This document shows positions 16,708 to 26,008 of a stretch of DNA of 64,000 bases, piece by piece. The stretch comes from Streptomyces sp. HUAS 15-9. Lineage in GTDB: Bacteria > Actinomycetota > Actinomycetes > Streptomycetales > Streptomycetaceae. Under the pieces are notes generated by a model that worked only from the letters and a program-made list of their open reading frames with translations, was not told the DNA's origin and ran no database searches. Position numbers and translations under genes: made by a program. The stretch is from positions 2,790,001 through 2,854,000 of the forward strand of contig NZ_CP106798.1 in the NCBI RefSeq assembly GCF_025642155.1, in the 5' to 3' direction. The first letter of the stretch is position 1, and the number at the start of each line of letters is the position of its first letter.

Positions 16708-16864
16708 ATGCCTCGTTGCATCGAACGTACCTACCTGGGTATTCGCCAGGGGGCGCGCGCTCGCTGCGACACATACATTAGCGCAAGCAGGGGGGTGCTC
16801 CGCCAATCGGTTCTCCCCGCGCCAACGCCGCACCGCAGACCTACACAAGGGAAGGGTGGCCGCC

Positions 16865-17170
16865 ATGCGCTACCGGCTCACGTTCATCGCCGGACTCGCC
16901 CTGGGTTACGTCCTCGGCACGAGGGCCGGGCGCGAGCGCTACGAGCAACTGAAGAAGTCCGCACGGCAGGTCGCGCAGAACCCGGCGGTCCGCAACACCG
17001 CGGAGTCGGCCGCCCAGCAGGGGCGCGTCCTGGCGGGCCGGGCGGCCCACGCGGTGGGCGAGAAGGTCAGCGATCACGTACCCGACGCGGTGACCCAGCG
17101 CATGCGCGCCATGCGAGCCCACCACCCGAACGGCGCAGGCACGGACGACTGGGGCACAAGCAACACCTAG
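16865..17170 (+). CDS. Small membrane-anchored YtxH-like protein
   Basis: The 101-residue protein begins 'MRYRLTFIAGLALGYVLGTR', one membrane segment with glycines typical of YtxH-domain proteins. It continues as an amphipathic, Ala/Gln/Arg-rich helix ('RYEQLKKSARQVAQNP', 'AQQGRVLAGRAAHAVGEKV'). Such proteins are common in actinomycetes and are membrane-associated; their role is unknown. The ATG at 16865 is preferred to an in-frame GTG at 16856, because the purine-rich 'AAGGGAAGGG' ends at the latter and gives correct spacing for the ATG. Confidence 0.7.
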   Translation: MRYRLTFIAGLALGYVLGTRAGRERYEQLKKSARQVAQNPAVRNTAESAAQQGRVLAGRAAHAVGEKVSDHVPDAVTQRMRAMRAHHPNGAGTDDWGTSNT

Positions 17171-17262
17171 CGGGACCTCATACGGCCCGCACCGGGAAAA
17201 GGACACGCGCCCCCACGGCGCCCATGGCCAAACCCAGCGGCGCGGTACGGCAGACTTTTCCC

Positions 17263-18714
17263 ATGGGGATAGTCGCCGGGTTGGACAGTTCGCCCGATTT
17301 CACTCGCATCGTCGTCTGCGACACGGACACGGGAGCCGTGCTGCGGCAGGGCTATGCGCCGCACCCGGTGGACAACCCCGAGAGCGGCCGGCCCTCCGAC
17401 ATCGATCCGCAGGCCTGGCTGCTCTCCCTCGGCGAGGCCGCCGGCGGCGGGCTCCTGGAGGGTGTGCGGGCCATCGGGGTCTCCGCCCAGCAGAACGCAC
17501 TCGTACCGCTGGACGCGCAGGGCAACACCGTGCGGCCCGCCATGGTCGGCGGTGACAAGCGGGCGCAGGTCGCGGCGGCCGATCTGGTCGACGCGCTCGG
17601 CGGCCGCGAGGCGTGGGCGCAGGCGGTGGGCTCGGTGCCACAGGCGGCGCAGTCGGTGACCAAGCTGCGTTGGCTCGCCAAGAGCGAACCCGAGAACGCC
17701 CGGCGGACGGCGATCCTGCTCCAGGCACACGACTGGCTCGTCTGGCAGCTGCTCGGGCGGCCGGTGCGAAGGACCACCGACCGCGGCGGGGCCTCCGCCA
17801 CCGGGTACTGGTCGGCGGCCATCGGTGGCTACCGGCCCGAACTGGTCGAGCTGGCACTCGGTCACCAGGCCATGCTGCCGGAGGTGATCGGTCCCTCCGA
17901 CGCGGCCGGTACGACCCCGGAGGGGCTGCTGATCTCCGCGGGGACCGGCGAGACGATGGCCGCCGCGTTCGGGCTCGGCCTCGGGCTCGGCGACGCGGTG
18001 GTGTCGCTCGGCGCCTCCGGGTCCGTGATGGCGGTGCACCCCGAGGCCCTCGTCGACCAGACGGGCATGATCACCTCGCTGGCCGACGCCACCGGTATGC
18101 ACCTGCCGGTCGTGACCACCCTGAATGCCGTACGGACCCTGCGCGGCACCGCCGAACTCCTCGGGATGCCCGATCTGGAGAGCCTGTCCGACCTGGCGAT
18201 GAAGTCCACGCCCGGGTCCCACGGGCTGGTCCTGCTGCCCTATCTGGAGGGCGAGCGGACGCCGAACCTGCCACACACGGCGGGCACCCTGGCGGGCCTC
18301 AGACGCGAGTCCATGAGGCCCGAGCACCTGGCGCGGGCCTCCTTCGAAGGCATGCTCTGCGGGCTCGCGGACGCGCTCGACGTGCTGCGCGGTCGGGGCG
18401 TCGACGTGCGGCGGGTCTTCCTGCTGGGGCAGGCCGCCGAGCTGCCGGCGGTGCAGTCCGCGGCGCCCTCGCTGTTCGGTGCGCAGGTCGTCGTACCGCA
18501 GCCCGCCGACTACGCGGCGATCGGCGCCGCCCGCCAGGCGGCCTGGGCGCTCGGCGTCTCCCAGGGCACGCTCGATCCGCGCACCCCGCCGGCCTGGCAG
18601 GGCGCGGCGGCGCAGGTCCTGGATCCCGGCGACCAGCTGGCGGTGGGGCAGGCGGTGCGGCAGCAGTTCATGTCGGTGCGCGAGCAGACCCACCCCGGGG
18701 CGTTTCGGTCGTAA
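17263..18714 (+). CDS. FGGY-family carbohydrate kinase (xylulokinase-like)
   Basis: The 483-residue protein starts 'MGIVAGLDSSPDFTRIVVCD', the first ATP-binding loop of FGGY kinases, with 'GVSAQQNALVPLD' corresponding to the substrate-facing 'Q(H/Q)' segment of xylulokinases. The second nucleotide-binding region is 'VVSLGASGSVMAV', and 'FEGMLCGLADALDVLRGRG' matches the FGGY C-terminal signature area. The nearest functional class is D-xylulokinase, but no xylose isomerase or sugar transporter gene adjoins it, so the sugar is uncertain. ATG at 17263 is chosen because it begins the conserved loop; another ATG lies 39 bases upstream in frame. The final codons lie within a 15-bp direct repeat. Confidence 0.82.
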   Translation: MGIVAGLDSSPDFTRIVVCDTDTGAVLRQGYAPHPVDNPESGRPSDIDPQAWLLSLGEAAGGGLLEGVRAIGVSAQQNALVPLDAQGNTVRPAMVGGDKRAQVAAADLVDALGGREAWAQAVGSVPQAAQSVTKLRWLAKSEPENARRTAILLQAHDWLVWQLLGRPVRRTTDRGGASATGYWSAAIGGYRPELVELALGHQAMLPEVIGPSDAAGTTPEGLLISAGTGETMAAAFGLGLGLGDAVVSLGASGSVMAVHPEALVDQTGMITSLADATGMHLPVVTTLNAVRTLRGTAELLGMPDLESLSDLAMKSTPGSHGLVLLPYLEGERTPNLPHTAGTLAGLRRESMRPEHLARASFEGMLCGLADALDVLRGRGVDVRRVFLLGQAAELPAVQSAAPSLFGAQVVVPQPADYAAIGAARQAAWALGVSQGTLDPRTPPAWQGAAAQVLDPGDQLAVGQAVRQQFMSVREQTHPGAFRS

Positions 18715-18737
18715 GGGCCGTAGTTTCGGTCGTAAGG
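18702..18737 (+). repeat. Direct repeat straddling the kinase stop codon
   Basis: GTTTCGGTCGTAAGG occurs at 18702-18716 and again at 18723-18737, a 21-base period. The first copy contains the TAA stop of the sugar-kinase gene. It looks like a small tandem duplication of the gene's 3' end. Confidence 0.7.
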
Positions 18738-18874
18738 TCCCCAAAGGAGTCGCACGAGGTCCGCTGGAGCCCGGCTGTCGGATTAATCGGTTGAGGTAAC
18801 GCGGGTGGAGTGTCCGACGATAGGGGCCACGGGCAACCACCTCGCCCCCCACCGCCGACTCCGAGAGACGTAGC

Positions 18875-20608
18875 GTGCTCATACGACTTCTGCGGACCTA
18901 TCTCAGGCCCTACAAGAAACCCATCGCCATCCTGGTGCTGCTGCAGTTCCTGCAGACCTGCGCCACCCTCTACCTGCCCACCCTGAACGCGGACATCATC
19001 GACCAGGGTGTCGTGAAGGGTGACACCGGCTACATCCTGTCCTTCGGTGTCCTGATGATCGGCATCTCGCTGGCGCAGGTCGTGTGCAACATCGGTGCCG
19101 TGTACTACGGCGCGAAGACCGCGTCGGCGCTCGGCCGGGACGTCCGCGCCGCCGTCTTCGACAGGGTGCAGTCCTTCTCCGCACGTGAGGTCGGTCACTT
19201 CGGCGCCCCCTCCCTCATCACCCGTACGACCAATGACGTCCAGCAGGTCCAGATGCTGGCCCTGATGACGTTCACGCTGATGGTGTCGGCGCCCATCATG
19301 TGCGTGGGCGGCATCGTCCTGGCCCTCGGTCTGGACGTTCCGCTGTCCGGGGTCCTGGTGGCGGTCGTACCGGTACTGGGCATCTGTGTGACGCTGATCG
19401 TGCGCCGGCTGCGCCCGCTGTTCCGGTCCATGCAGGTACGCCTGGACACGGTGAACCGGGTGCTGCGCGAGCAGATCACCGGCAACCGGGTGATCCGCGC
19501 CTTCGTCCGTGACGAGTACGAGCAGGGCCGCTTCGGGAAGGCGAACGCCGATCTCACCGACATGCAGCTGGCGACCGGCCGGATGCTCGCGCTGATGTTC
19601 CCGATCGTGATGACGGTGGTGAACCTGTCGTCGATCGCCGTCGTGTGGTTCGGCGCGCACCGCATCGACAGCGGCGGGATGGCGATCGGCGATCTGACGG
19701 CGTTCCTCGCCTATCTGATGCAGATCGTGATGTCCGTGATGATGGCCACCTTCATGTTCATGATGGTGCCGCGCGCGGAGGTGTGCGCCGAGCGGATCCA
19801 GGAGGTCCTGGAGACCGAGTCCAGCGTGGTGCCGCCGGCCGCTCCGGTCACCGAGCTGCGCCGACACGGCCATCTGGAGATCCGCGGGGCCGGGTTCCGC
19901 TACCCGGGTGCCGAGGAGCCGGTGCTGAAGTCCGTCGACCTGGTGGCCCGGCCGGGTGAGACGACCGCCGTGATCGGCTCCACCGGCAGCGGCAAGTCGA
20001 CCCTGCTCGGACTGGTCCCGCGGCTGTTCGACGCCACCGACGGCGAGGTGCTCGTGGACGGCGTCGACGTGTCGGGCCTCGACCCGGTGCTGCTCGCGAA
20101 GACCGTCGGGCTCGTCCCGCAGAAGCCGTACCTGTTCGCCGGCACGGTGGCCACCAATCTGCGCTACGGAAATCCGGACGCCACCGACGAGGAGCTCTGG
20201 CACGCGCTGGAGGTCGCGCAGGCCGAGGACTTCGTGCGGCAGCTGGAGGGCGGACTGAACGCCCCCGTCTCGCAGGGCGGCACCAATGTCTCCGGCGGTC
20301 AGCGCCAGCGCCTGGCCATCGCCCGCACGCTCGTGCAGCGCCCGGAGATCTATCTGTTCGACGACTCCTTCTCCGCGCTCGACTACGCCACCGACGCGGC
20401 CCTGCGCACCGCGCTCGCCCGGGAGACCGCCGAGGCGACCGTGGTGATCGTGGCCCAGCGCGTGGCGACCATCCGGGACGCCGACCGGATCGTGGTCCTG
20501 GACGAGGGGCTGGTCGTCGGCACCGGCCGGCACCACGAGCTCATGGCCTGCAACGAGACCTACCGGGAGATCGTGCTCTCCCAGCTGACGGAAGCGGAGG
20601 CCGCCTGA
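18875..20608 (+). CDS. ABC exporter half-subunit with degenerate ATPase site
   Basis: The 577-residue protein has a six-helix exporter membrane domain (residues about 15-300) and a nucleotide-binding domain with Walker A 'GSTGSGKST' (about 368) and signature 'VSGGQRQRLAIARTL' (about 472). The Walker B stretch reads 'LFDDSFSALD', with Asp where the catalytic Glu belongs, and the H-loop is 'IVAQRVAT', with Gln for the switch His. These are the changes seen in the non-catalytic site of heterodimeric exporters such as BmrCD and TM287/288. The next gene encodes the canonical partner and overlaps the stop codon by one base. The start is GTG at 18875. The substrate is unknown; lipid or drug export is typical. 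Confidence 0.9.
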   Translation: MLIRLLRTYLRPYKKPIAILVLLQFLQTCATLYLPTLNADIIDQGVVKGDTGYILSFGVLMIGISLAQVVCNIGAVYYGAKTASALGRDVRAAVFDRVQSFSAREVGHFGAPSLITRTTNDVQQVQMLALMTFTLMVSAPIMCVGGIVLALGLDVPLSGVLVAVVPVLGICVTLIVRRLRPLFRSMQVRLDTVNRVLREQITGNRVIRAFVRDEYEQGRFGKANADLTDMQLATGRMLALMFPIVMTVVNLSSIAVVWFGAHRIDSGGMAIGDLTAFLAYLMQIVMSVMMATFMFMMVPRAEVCAERIQEVLETESSVVPPAAPVTELRRHGHLEIRGAGFRYPGAEEPVLKSVDLVARPGETTAVIGSTGSGKSTLLGLVPRLFDATDGEVLVDGVDVSGLDPVLLAKTVGLVPQKPYLFAGTVATNLRYGNPDATDEELWHALEVAQAEDFVRQLEGGLNAPVSQGGTNVSGGQRQRLAIARTLVQRPEIYLFDDSFSALDYATDAALRTALARETAEATVVIVAQRVATIRDADRIVVLDEGLVVGTGRHHELMACNETYREIVLSQLTEAEAA

Positions 20609-22590
20609 TGGCAGGGCCCATGGGACGCATGATGGCCGGGGGCGGCCCCGACCAGCGCTCGATGGACTTCAAGGGGTCGGGCAAACGGCTCATCGCCCGG
20701 TTCAAGCCCGAACGGCTGACGATCTACGCGCTGCTGCTGTGCGTCGTCGTCAGCGTGACCCTGAGCGTGATCGGCCCGAAGATCCTCGGCCGGGCCACCG
20801 ACCTGGTCTTCGCGGGCATCGTCGGCCGGCAGATGCCGGCCGGGGCCACCAAGGAGCAGGTCCTCGACTCCATGCGCGAGGGGGGCCAGGGCTCCGTCGC
20901 GGACATGCTGCAGAGCACCGACTTCACCCCCGGCAAGGGCATCGACTTCGACGCCGTCGGGAACGTGCTGCTGTTCGCGCTCGGCACCTTCCTCGTCGCC
21001 GGTCTGCTGATGGCGGTGGCGACGCGGCTGGTCAACCGGGCGGTGAACCGCACGATGTACCGGATGCGCGAGGACGTGCAGGCGAAGCTGTCGCGGCTGC
21101 CGCTGTCGTACTTCGACAAGCGCCAGCGCGGCGAGGTGCTCTCCCGGGCCACCAACGACATCGACAACATCGGCCAGACGCTCCAGCAGTCGATGGGCCA
21201 GCTCATCAACTCGGTGCTCACCATCATCGGTGTGCTGGTGATGATGTTCTGGGTGTCGTGGCTGCTGGCCCTGGTCGCGCTGGTCACCGTGCCGCTGTCG
21301 TTCGTCGTGGCGACCCGGGTCGGCAAGCGCTCGCAGCCGCACTTCGTGCAGCAGTGGCGCTCCACCGGCAAGCTGAACGCGCACATCGAGGAGATGTACA
21401 CCGGGCACACCCTGGTGAAGGTGTTCGGTCGGCAGCAGGAGTCGGCGCAGCAGTTCGCCGAGCAGAACGACGCGCTGTACGAGGCCGGGTTCAAGGCGCA
21501 GTTCAACAGCGGGGTGATGCAGCCGCTGATGATGTTCGTGTCGAACCTGAACTACGTGCTCGTCGCCGTGGTCGGCGGTCTGCGGGTGGCGTCCGGCGCG
21601 CTGTCGATCGGTGACGTGCAGGCCTTCATCCAGTACTCGCGGCAGTTCTCGATGCCGCTGACCCAGGTCGCCTCGATGGCCAACCTGGTGCAGTCGGGCG
21701 TCGCCTCGGCCGAGCGGATCTTCGAACTCCTGGACGCGGAGGAGCAGGAGGCGGACCCGGTACCGGGCGAGCGGCCGGCGGAAGCGACCGGGCGCGTGGC
21801 GCTGGAGCATGTGTCGTTCCGGTACGAGCCCGAGAAGCCGCTGATCGAGGACCTGTCGCTGAAGGTGGAGCCGGGACACACGGTCGCGATCGTGGGTCCG
21901 ACGGGCGCGGGCAAGACCACGCTGGTCAATCTGCTGATGCGGTTCTACGACGTGTCCGGCGGGCGGATCACCCTCGACGGCGTCGACATCCGCAGGATGT
22001 CCCGTGACGAACTCCGGGCCGGAATCGGCATGGTGCTCCAGGACACCTGGCTGTTCGGCGGCACGATCGCGGAGAACATCGCGTACGGCGCTGGAGTGGA
22101 AGGGGGTGCGCGCAGCGCACTCGGTCAGGGTGGTGGCGGGCGACGGGCGGGCGAGGTCACCCGGGGCGAGATCGAGGAGGCGGCGCGCGCGGCCCACGCC
22201 GACCGTTTCATCCGTACCCTGCCCGACGGCTACGACACCGTGATCGACGACGAGGGCACGGGTGTCAGCGCCGGTGAGAAGCAGCTCATCACCATCGCGC
22301 GGGCGTTCCTGTCCGACCCGGTGATCCTGGTGCTCGACGAGGCGACCAGCTCCGTCGACACCCGTACCGAGGTGCTGATCCAGAAGGCGATGGCCAAGCT
22401 GGCGCACGGGCGGACGTCGTTCGTCATCGCGCACCGGCTCTCGACGATCCGGGACGCCGACACGATCCTGGTGATGGAGAACGGCTCGATCGTCGAACAG
22501 GGCGCGCACGCGGAGCTGCTGGCCGCGGACGGTGCCTATGCGCGGCTGTACAAGGCGCAGTTCGCGCAGGCGGTCGCGGAGGTGGACTGA
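20608..22590 (+). CDS. ABC exporter half-subunit, catalytic partner
   Basis: The 660-residue partner of the preceding half-transporter. After a Gly-rich N-terminal extension it has the exporter membrane domain with a long extracytoplasmic loop between the first two helices (about residues 70-125). Its ATPase domain is canonical: Walker A 'GPTGAGKTT' (about 430), Q-loop 'MVLQDTWLF', signature-like 'GVSAGEKQL', Walker B 'LVLDEATSSVD' with Glu, and H-loop 'VIAHRLST'. Between the Q-loop and the signature there is an unusual Gly-rich insertion of about 20 residues (22,091-22,160) that contains a DNA palindrome. Translation is coupled to the upstream gene. Confidence 0.92.
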   Translation: MAGPMGRMMAGGGPDQRSMDFKGSGKRLIARFKPERLTIYALLLCVVVSVTLSVIGPKILGRATDLVFAGIVGRQMPAGATKEQVLDSMREGGQGSVADMLQSTDFTPGKGIDFDAVGNVLLFALGTFLVAGLLMAVATRLVNRAVNRTMYRMREDVQAKLSRLPLSYFDKRQRGEVLSRATNDIDNIGQTLQQSMGQLINSVLTIIGVLVMMFWVSWLLALVALVTVPLSFVVATRVGKRSQPHFVQQWRSTGKLNAHIEEMYTGHTLVKVFGRQQESAQQFAEQNDALYEAGFKAQFNSGVMQPLMMFVSNLNYVLVAVVGGLRVASGALSIGDVQAFIQYSRQFSMPLTQVASMANLVQSGVASAERIFELLDAEEQEADPVPGERPAEATGRVALEHVSFRYEPEKPLIEDLSLKVEPGHTVAIVGPTGAGKTTLVNLLMRFYDVSGGRITLDGVDIRRMSRDELRAGIGMVLQDTWLFGGTIAENIAYGAGVEGGARSALGQGGGGRRAGEVTRGEIEEAARAAHADRFIRTLPDGYDTVIDDEGTGVSAGEKQLITIARAFLSDPVILVLDEATSSVDTRTEVLIQKAMAKLAHGRTSFVIAHRLSTIRDADTILVMENGSIVEQGAHAELLAADGAYARLYKAQFAQAVAEVD

Positions 22591-22607
22591 GCGGGTTCGT
22601 ACCGCAG

Positions 22608-22637
22608 GGGGCCGCTCGCCGTGGGGTGAGCGGCCCC
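22608..22637. terminator. Bidirectional terminator between exporter and sigma-factor genes
   Basis: GGGGCCGCTC (22608-22617) and GAGCGGCCCC (22628-22637) form a perfect 10-bp stem with a 10-base loop. It lies between the convergent ABC exporter and sigma-factor genes, three bases beyond the latter's stop. No long T-run is present, as is common for Streptomyces terminators. Confidence 0.6.
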
Positions 22638-22639
22638 TC

Positions 22640-23959
22640 TCAGTCCAGGTAACCCCGCAGCTGGTCCGCGAACGCGTGGTCGCGGAGTTTGTTGAGGGTC
22701 TTCGACTCGATCTGGCGGATCCGCTCCCGGGTGACGCCGAAGATGCGTCCGATCTCCTCCAGGGTGCGGGGGCGGCCGTCGGCGAGTCCGTAGCGCAGCT
22801 GTACGACCTTGCGCTCGCGCTCCCCCAGGGTCGACAGTACGGCCTCCAGATGCTCCCTGAGCAGCAGGAAGGCGGCCGACTCCACGGGGCTGGTGGCGTC
22901 GCCGTCCTCGATCAGGTCACCGAGGGCGACGTCGTCCTCCTCGCCCACGGGCGCGTGCAGCGAGACGGGCTCCTGGGCGAGCCGCAGCACCTCGCTGACC
23001 CGCTCGGGCGGCAGGTCGAGGTGGGCGGCGACCTCGTCGGGCGTGGGCTCGTAGCCGCGCTCCTGGAGCATCCGGCGCTGCACCCGCACGACCCGGTTGA
23101 TGAGCTCGACGACGTGTACGGGCACGCGGATGGTGCGGGCCTGGTCGGCGAGGGCGCGGGACATGGCCTGCCGGATCCACCAGGTGGCGTAGGTGGAGAA
23201 CTTGTAGCCGCGGGCGTAGTCGAACTTCTCGACGGCCCTGATGAGCCCGAGGTTCCCCTCCTGGACCAGGTCCAGCATGGTCAGTCCGCGCCCGACGTAC
23301 CGCTTGGCGACGGAGACCACGAGCCGGAGGTTGGCCTCGATGAGCCGACGCTTGGCCATCCGGCCCATGACGACCAGTTTGTCCAGGTCGAGGGCGAGCC
23401 GTTCGTCCAGGTCGGGGGTGCTGCCGAGCTTCTCCTCGGCGAACAGCCCGGCCTCGACCCGGCGGGCGAGCTCGACCTCCTCGGCCGCGGTGAGCAGCGG
23501 GATACGGCCGATCTCGCGCAGGTACTGGCGGAACAGGTCCGACGAGGGCCCGCCGGTGTCGGGGCGGACGGCGGGCGGTACGGCGGGCTCGGGGGCCTGC
23601 GCGGCCAGCGCCTCGGCGGGTGGCTCCGCCGGTTCGGACGGAGCCTCCGGCTCCGTCTCGGGGTGCAGCGCGACACGGCCCTGCGGGGGCACGGCCGCGA
23701 AGACCTCGGTCTCCGCGTCCGGCTCCTCGGTCGTGCCGACGCCGGTCTGTGTGAGGGTCTGGGTCTGCACGGGGGCGACCTCCAGGATGATCGCTGCCAA
23801 GGAGTACGGCAGCGGTACTTCGGGGACGGAGTCGACGGCCTCGCCGCTGTCCGTCCCGTACGCGATGAGCGGAACCGCGGGGGTGTGGGACCCGTGAGGG
23901 ACGGATCGGCCGCGCTCCGAGGACTCAGGCACCGGAACCCAGTGTGGGGTAAGACACAT
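22640..23959 (-). CDS. hrdA: Group 2 principal-like sigma-70 factor (HrdA-like)
   Basis: The product carries region 1.2 ('[20 protein letters not shown]'), region 2 ('[16 protein letters not shown]', '[20 protein letters not shown]', which contacts the -10), region 3 and region 4 ('[19 protein letters not shown]', which contacts the -35). The N-terminus is an acidic, Ala/Pro-rich extension without the long Lys-rich region 1.1 of the essential HrdB, so this is a nonessential hrd paralogue. Its place directly after dnaG, and next to an ABC exporter pair, points to HrdA. The start is uncertain: ATG at 23959 gives 439 residues, but other in-frame starts are possible. Confidence 0.8.
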   Translation of the reverse strand: MCLTPHWVPVPESSERGRSVPHGSHTPAVPLIAYGTDSGEAVDSVPEVPLPYSLAAIILEVAPVQTQTLTQTGVGTTEEPDAETEVFAAVPPQGRVALHPETEPEAPSEPAEPPAEALAAQAPEPAVPPAVRPDTGGPSSDLFRQYLREIGRIPLLTAAEEVELARRVEAGLFAEEKLGSTPDLDERLALDLDKLVVMGRMAKRRLIEANLRLVVSVAKRYVGRGLTMLDLVQEGNLGLIRAVEKFDYARGYKFSTYATWWIRQAMSRALADQARTIRVPVHVVELINRVVRVQRRMLQERGYEPTPDEVAAHLDLPPERVSEVLRLAQEPVSLHAPVGEEDDVALGDLIEDGDATSPVESAAFLLLREHLEAVLSTLGERERKVVQLRYGLADGRPRTLEEIGRIFGVTRERIRQIESKTLNKLRDHAFADQLRGYLD

Positions 23960-24036
23960 CGCCGCCACGAGGGGCGTGCGGTGACTTTTTGCGTCCGAGT
24001 CGTGACCGCGTGGTAACCCTGGCGTATGCGAACCGC

Positions 24037-25947
24037 TCAGAGAGCGGCCGCTCCCTGCTCTCGAAGCGCCTGGCCGTACTGCTGCAACACCCACAACTCG
24101 TTCTGTACGGCGGCCAGATGGGCCGGGTCGGCGTTGCTGCCGAGGCGGGTGAGGGTGATCTGGATGTCGTGGATACGGCGGTCCACGGCGCGGCGGCGGA
24201 CCATCACGAGCTGGTCACCCGCGTACGCCTCGTCGACCGTGCGGCGCATGATCGCCTCGACCGCCAGCTCCGTGACCATCGCGCGGACCGTGTCGTCGGG
24301 GGCCGCCTCACGGACCCGGACCAGATACTCCTGCGGGTCCTGTACGCCGTACTCGGCGCCGCCCGCGTCCAGGACGGCCTGGCGTACGGCGGCGTAGGGC
24401 GGGGCGGTGAACTCGTCCACGCCGTACGCGTCGAACGCCGGGGAGACCAGCTCCGGGCGCTGGAGGGCCAGTTTGAGGAGCTCGCGTTCGGTGGCGTACA
24501 CCGGGTTGCGGAGGTTCAGGGCCGGACCGGGTCCTGCGGGGCGGGCGGAGGTGGCCGCCTCGTACTGCTGGGGAGCGCGGGAGGCCGGGGCCTGACCCCT
24601 GCCGCCGCCCCGTTCGCGGGCCCAACGCGCCAGCTGGGCGACCCGCTTGACCACGAACTGGGTGTCCAGGATGCCCAGCATCCCGGCCAGCTCCACCGCG
24701 ACCTCGTGCTGCGCGCCGCTGTTCTTGATGCGGGCGACGATCGGCGCCGCCTCGTCCAGGGCGGCCGCCCGGGCCGCCGGGGTGTCCAGGTCGTATCGGT
24801 TCACGATCTGGCGCAGCGCGAACTCGAAGAGTGGGGTGCGCGGTTCGGCCAGGTCGGCGACCGCCTCGTCGCCCTTGGCCAGGCGCAGTTCGCAGGGGTC
24901 CATGCCGTCGGGCGCGATGGCGATGTACGTCTCGGCGGCGAACTTCTGGTCGTCCTCGAAGGCGCGCAGGGCCGCCTTCTGGCCGGCCGCGTCACCGTCG
25001 AAGGTGAAGATCACCCGGGCGCTGCCGTTGTCCATCAGCAGCCGGCGCAGGATCTTGATGTGCTCGCCGCCGAACGCCGTACCGCACGTGGCGATCGCGG
25101 TCGTCACTCCGGCGAGGTGGCACGCCATGACGTCCGTGTAGCCCTCGACCACGACCGCGCGGCTGACCTTCGCGATGTCCTTCTTCGCGAGGTCGATGCC
25201 GTACAGGACCTGGGACTTCTTGTAGATCGCGGTCTCGGGCGTGTTGAGGTACTTGGGTCCGTTGTCCGCCTCGTACAGCTTGCGGGCGCCGAAGCCCACC
25301 ACCTCGCCGCCGATGTCGCGGATCGGCCACATGAGCCGGCCGCGGAAGCGGTCGATGGGGCCGCGGCGGCCCTCCTGGGAGAGGCCGGACAGGAGCAGTT
25401 CCTTGTCGGTGAAGCCCTTGCCTCGGAGGTACCTGGTGAGGTGGTCCCAGCCCTGGGGGCTGTAGCCGACGCCGAAGTGGACGGCGGCGGACTGGTCGAA
25501 GCCGCGCTCGGCGAGGAAGGCCCGGCCGGTCTCGGCCTCGGGGCCGGTGGCGAGCTGTTCGGCGTACCACTGCGCGGCGATCTTGTGCGCCTCGACCAGG
25601 CGGATGCGCTCGCCTCGCTGGTGGGCCGGGTTGTAGCCGCCCTCCTCGTAGCGCAGGGTGATGCCGGCCTGGGCCGCTAGGCGCTCGACCGCCTCCGAGA
25701 AGGAGAGGTGGTCGACCTTCATCACGAACGTGATGGTGTCGCCGCCCTCCTGGCAGCCGAAGCAGTGGAAGAGTCCCTTGCTCGGGCTGACCTGGAAGGA
25801 CGGCGACTTCTCGTCGTGGAACGGGCACAGGCCCTTGAGGTTGCCGCCGCCCGCGTTGCGCAGCTGGAGGTACTCGGACACCACGGCGTCGATCGGGACC
25901 GCGTCCCGTACCGCCTTCACGTCCTCGTCGTTGATCCGTCCTGCCAC
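24037..25947 (-). CDS. dnaG: DNA primase
   Basis: The 636-residue DnaG synthesises RNA primers at the replication fork. The CHC2 zinc finger is at residues 41-65 (C41, H44, C62, C65 in '[12 protein letters not shown]' and '[10 protein letters not shown]'). The catalytic RNA-polymerase and TOPRIM domain shows '[13 protein letters not shown]' and the metal-binding '[11 protein letters not shown]'. The C-terminal helicase-binding domain begins at about residue 480, after an Ala/Pro linker. ATG at 25947 gives the usual start '[10 protein letters not shown]'. A sigma-70 gene lies 77 bases downstream in the same orientation, echoing the dnaG-rpoD linkage of other bacteria. Confidence 0.97.
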   Translation of the reverse strand: MAGRINDEDVKAVRDAVPIDAVVSEYLQLRNAGGGNLKGLCPFHDEKSPSFQVSPSKGLFHCFGCQEGGDTITFVMKVDHLSFSEAVERLAAQAGITLRYEEGGYNPAHQRGERIRLVEAHKIAAQWYAEQLATGPEAETGRAFLAERGFDQSAAVHFGVGYSPQGWDHLTRYLRGKGFTDKELLLSGLSQEGRRGPIDRFRGRLMWPIRDIGGEVVGFGARKLYEADNGPKYLNTPETAIYKKSQVLYGIDLAKKDIAKVSRAVVVEGYTDVMACHLAGVTTAIATCGTAFGGEHIKILRRLLMDNGSARVIFTFDGDAAGQKAALRAFEDDQKFAAETYIAIAPDGMDPCELRLAKGDEAVADLAEPRTPLFEFALRQIVNRYDLDTPAARAAALDEAAPIVARIKNSGAQHEVAVELAGMLGILDTQFVVKRVAQLARWARERGGGRGQAPASRAPQQYEAATSARPAGPGPALNLRNPVYATERELLKLALQRPELVSPAFDAYGVDEFTAPPYAAVRQAVLDAGGAEYGVQDPQEYLVRVREAAPDDTVRAMVTELAVEAIMRRTVDEAYAGDQLVMVRRRAVDRRIHDIQITLTRLGSNADPAHLAAVQNELWVLQQYGQALREQGAAAL

Positions 25948-26008
25948 GTGGTGATTCTACGGGGCCGCACCGACACTCCTGGGGCGTGGCGTCCGCACGG
26001 ACCGACGC

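Noticed and set aside
18668..22509. Two minus-strand frames of over 600 codons opposite the ABC exporter
   Set aside because: They shadow two clear ABC genes in frame-dependent GC bias; no motif or ribosome binding site is present.
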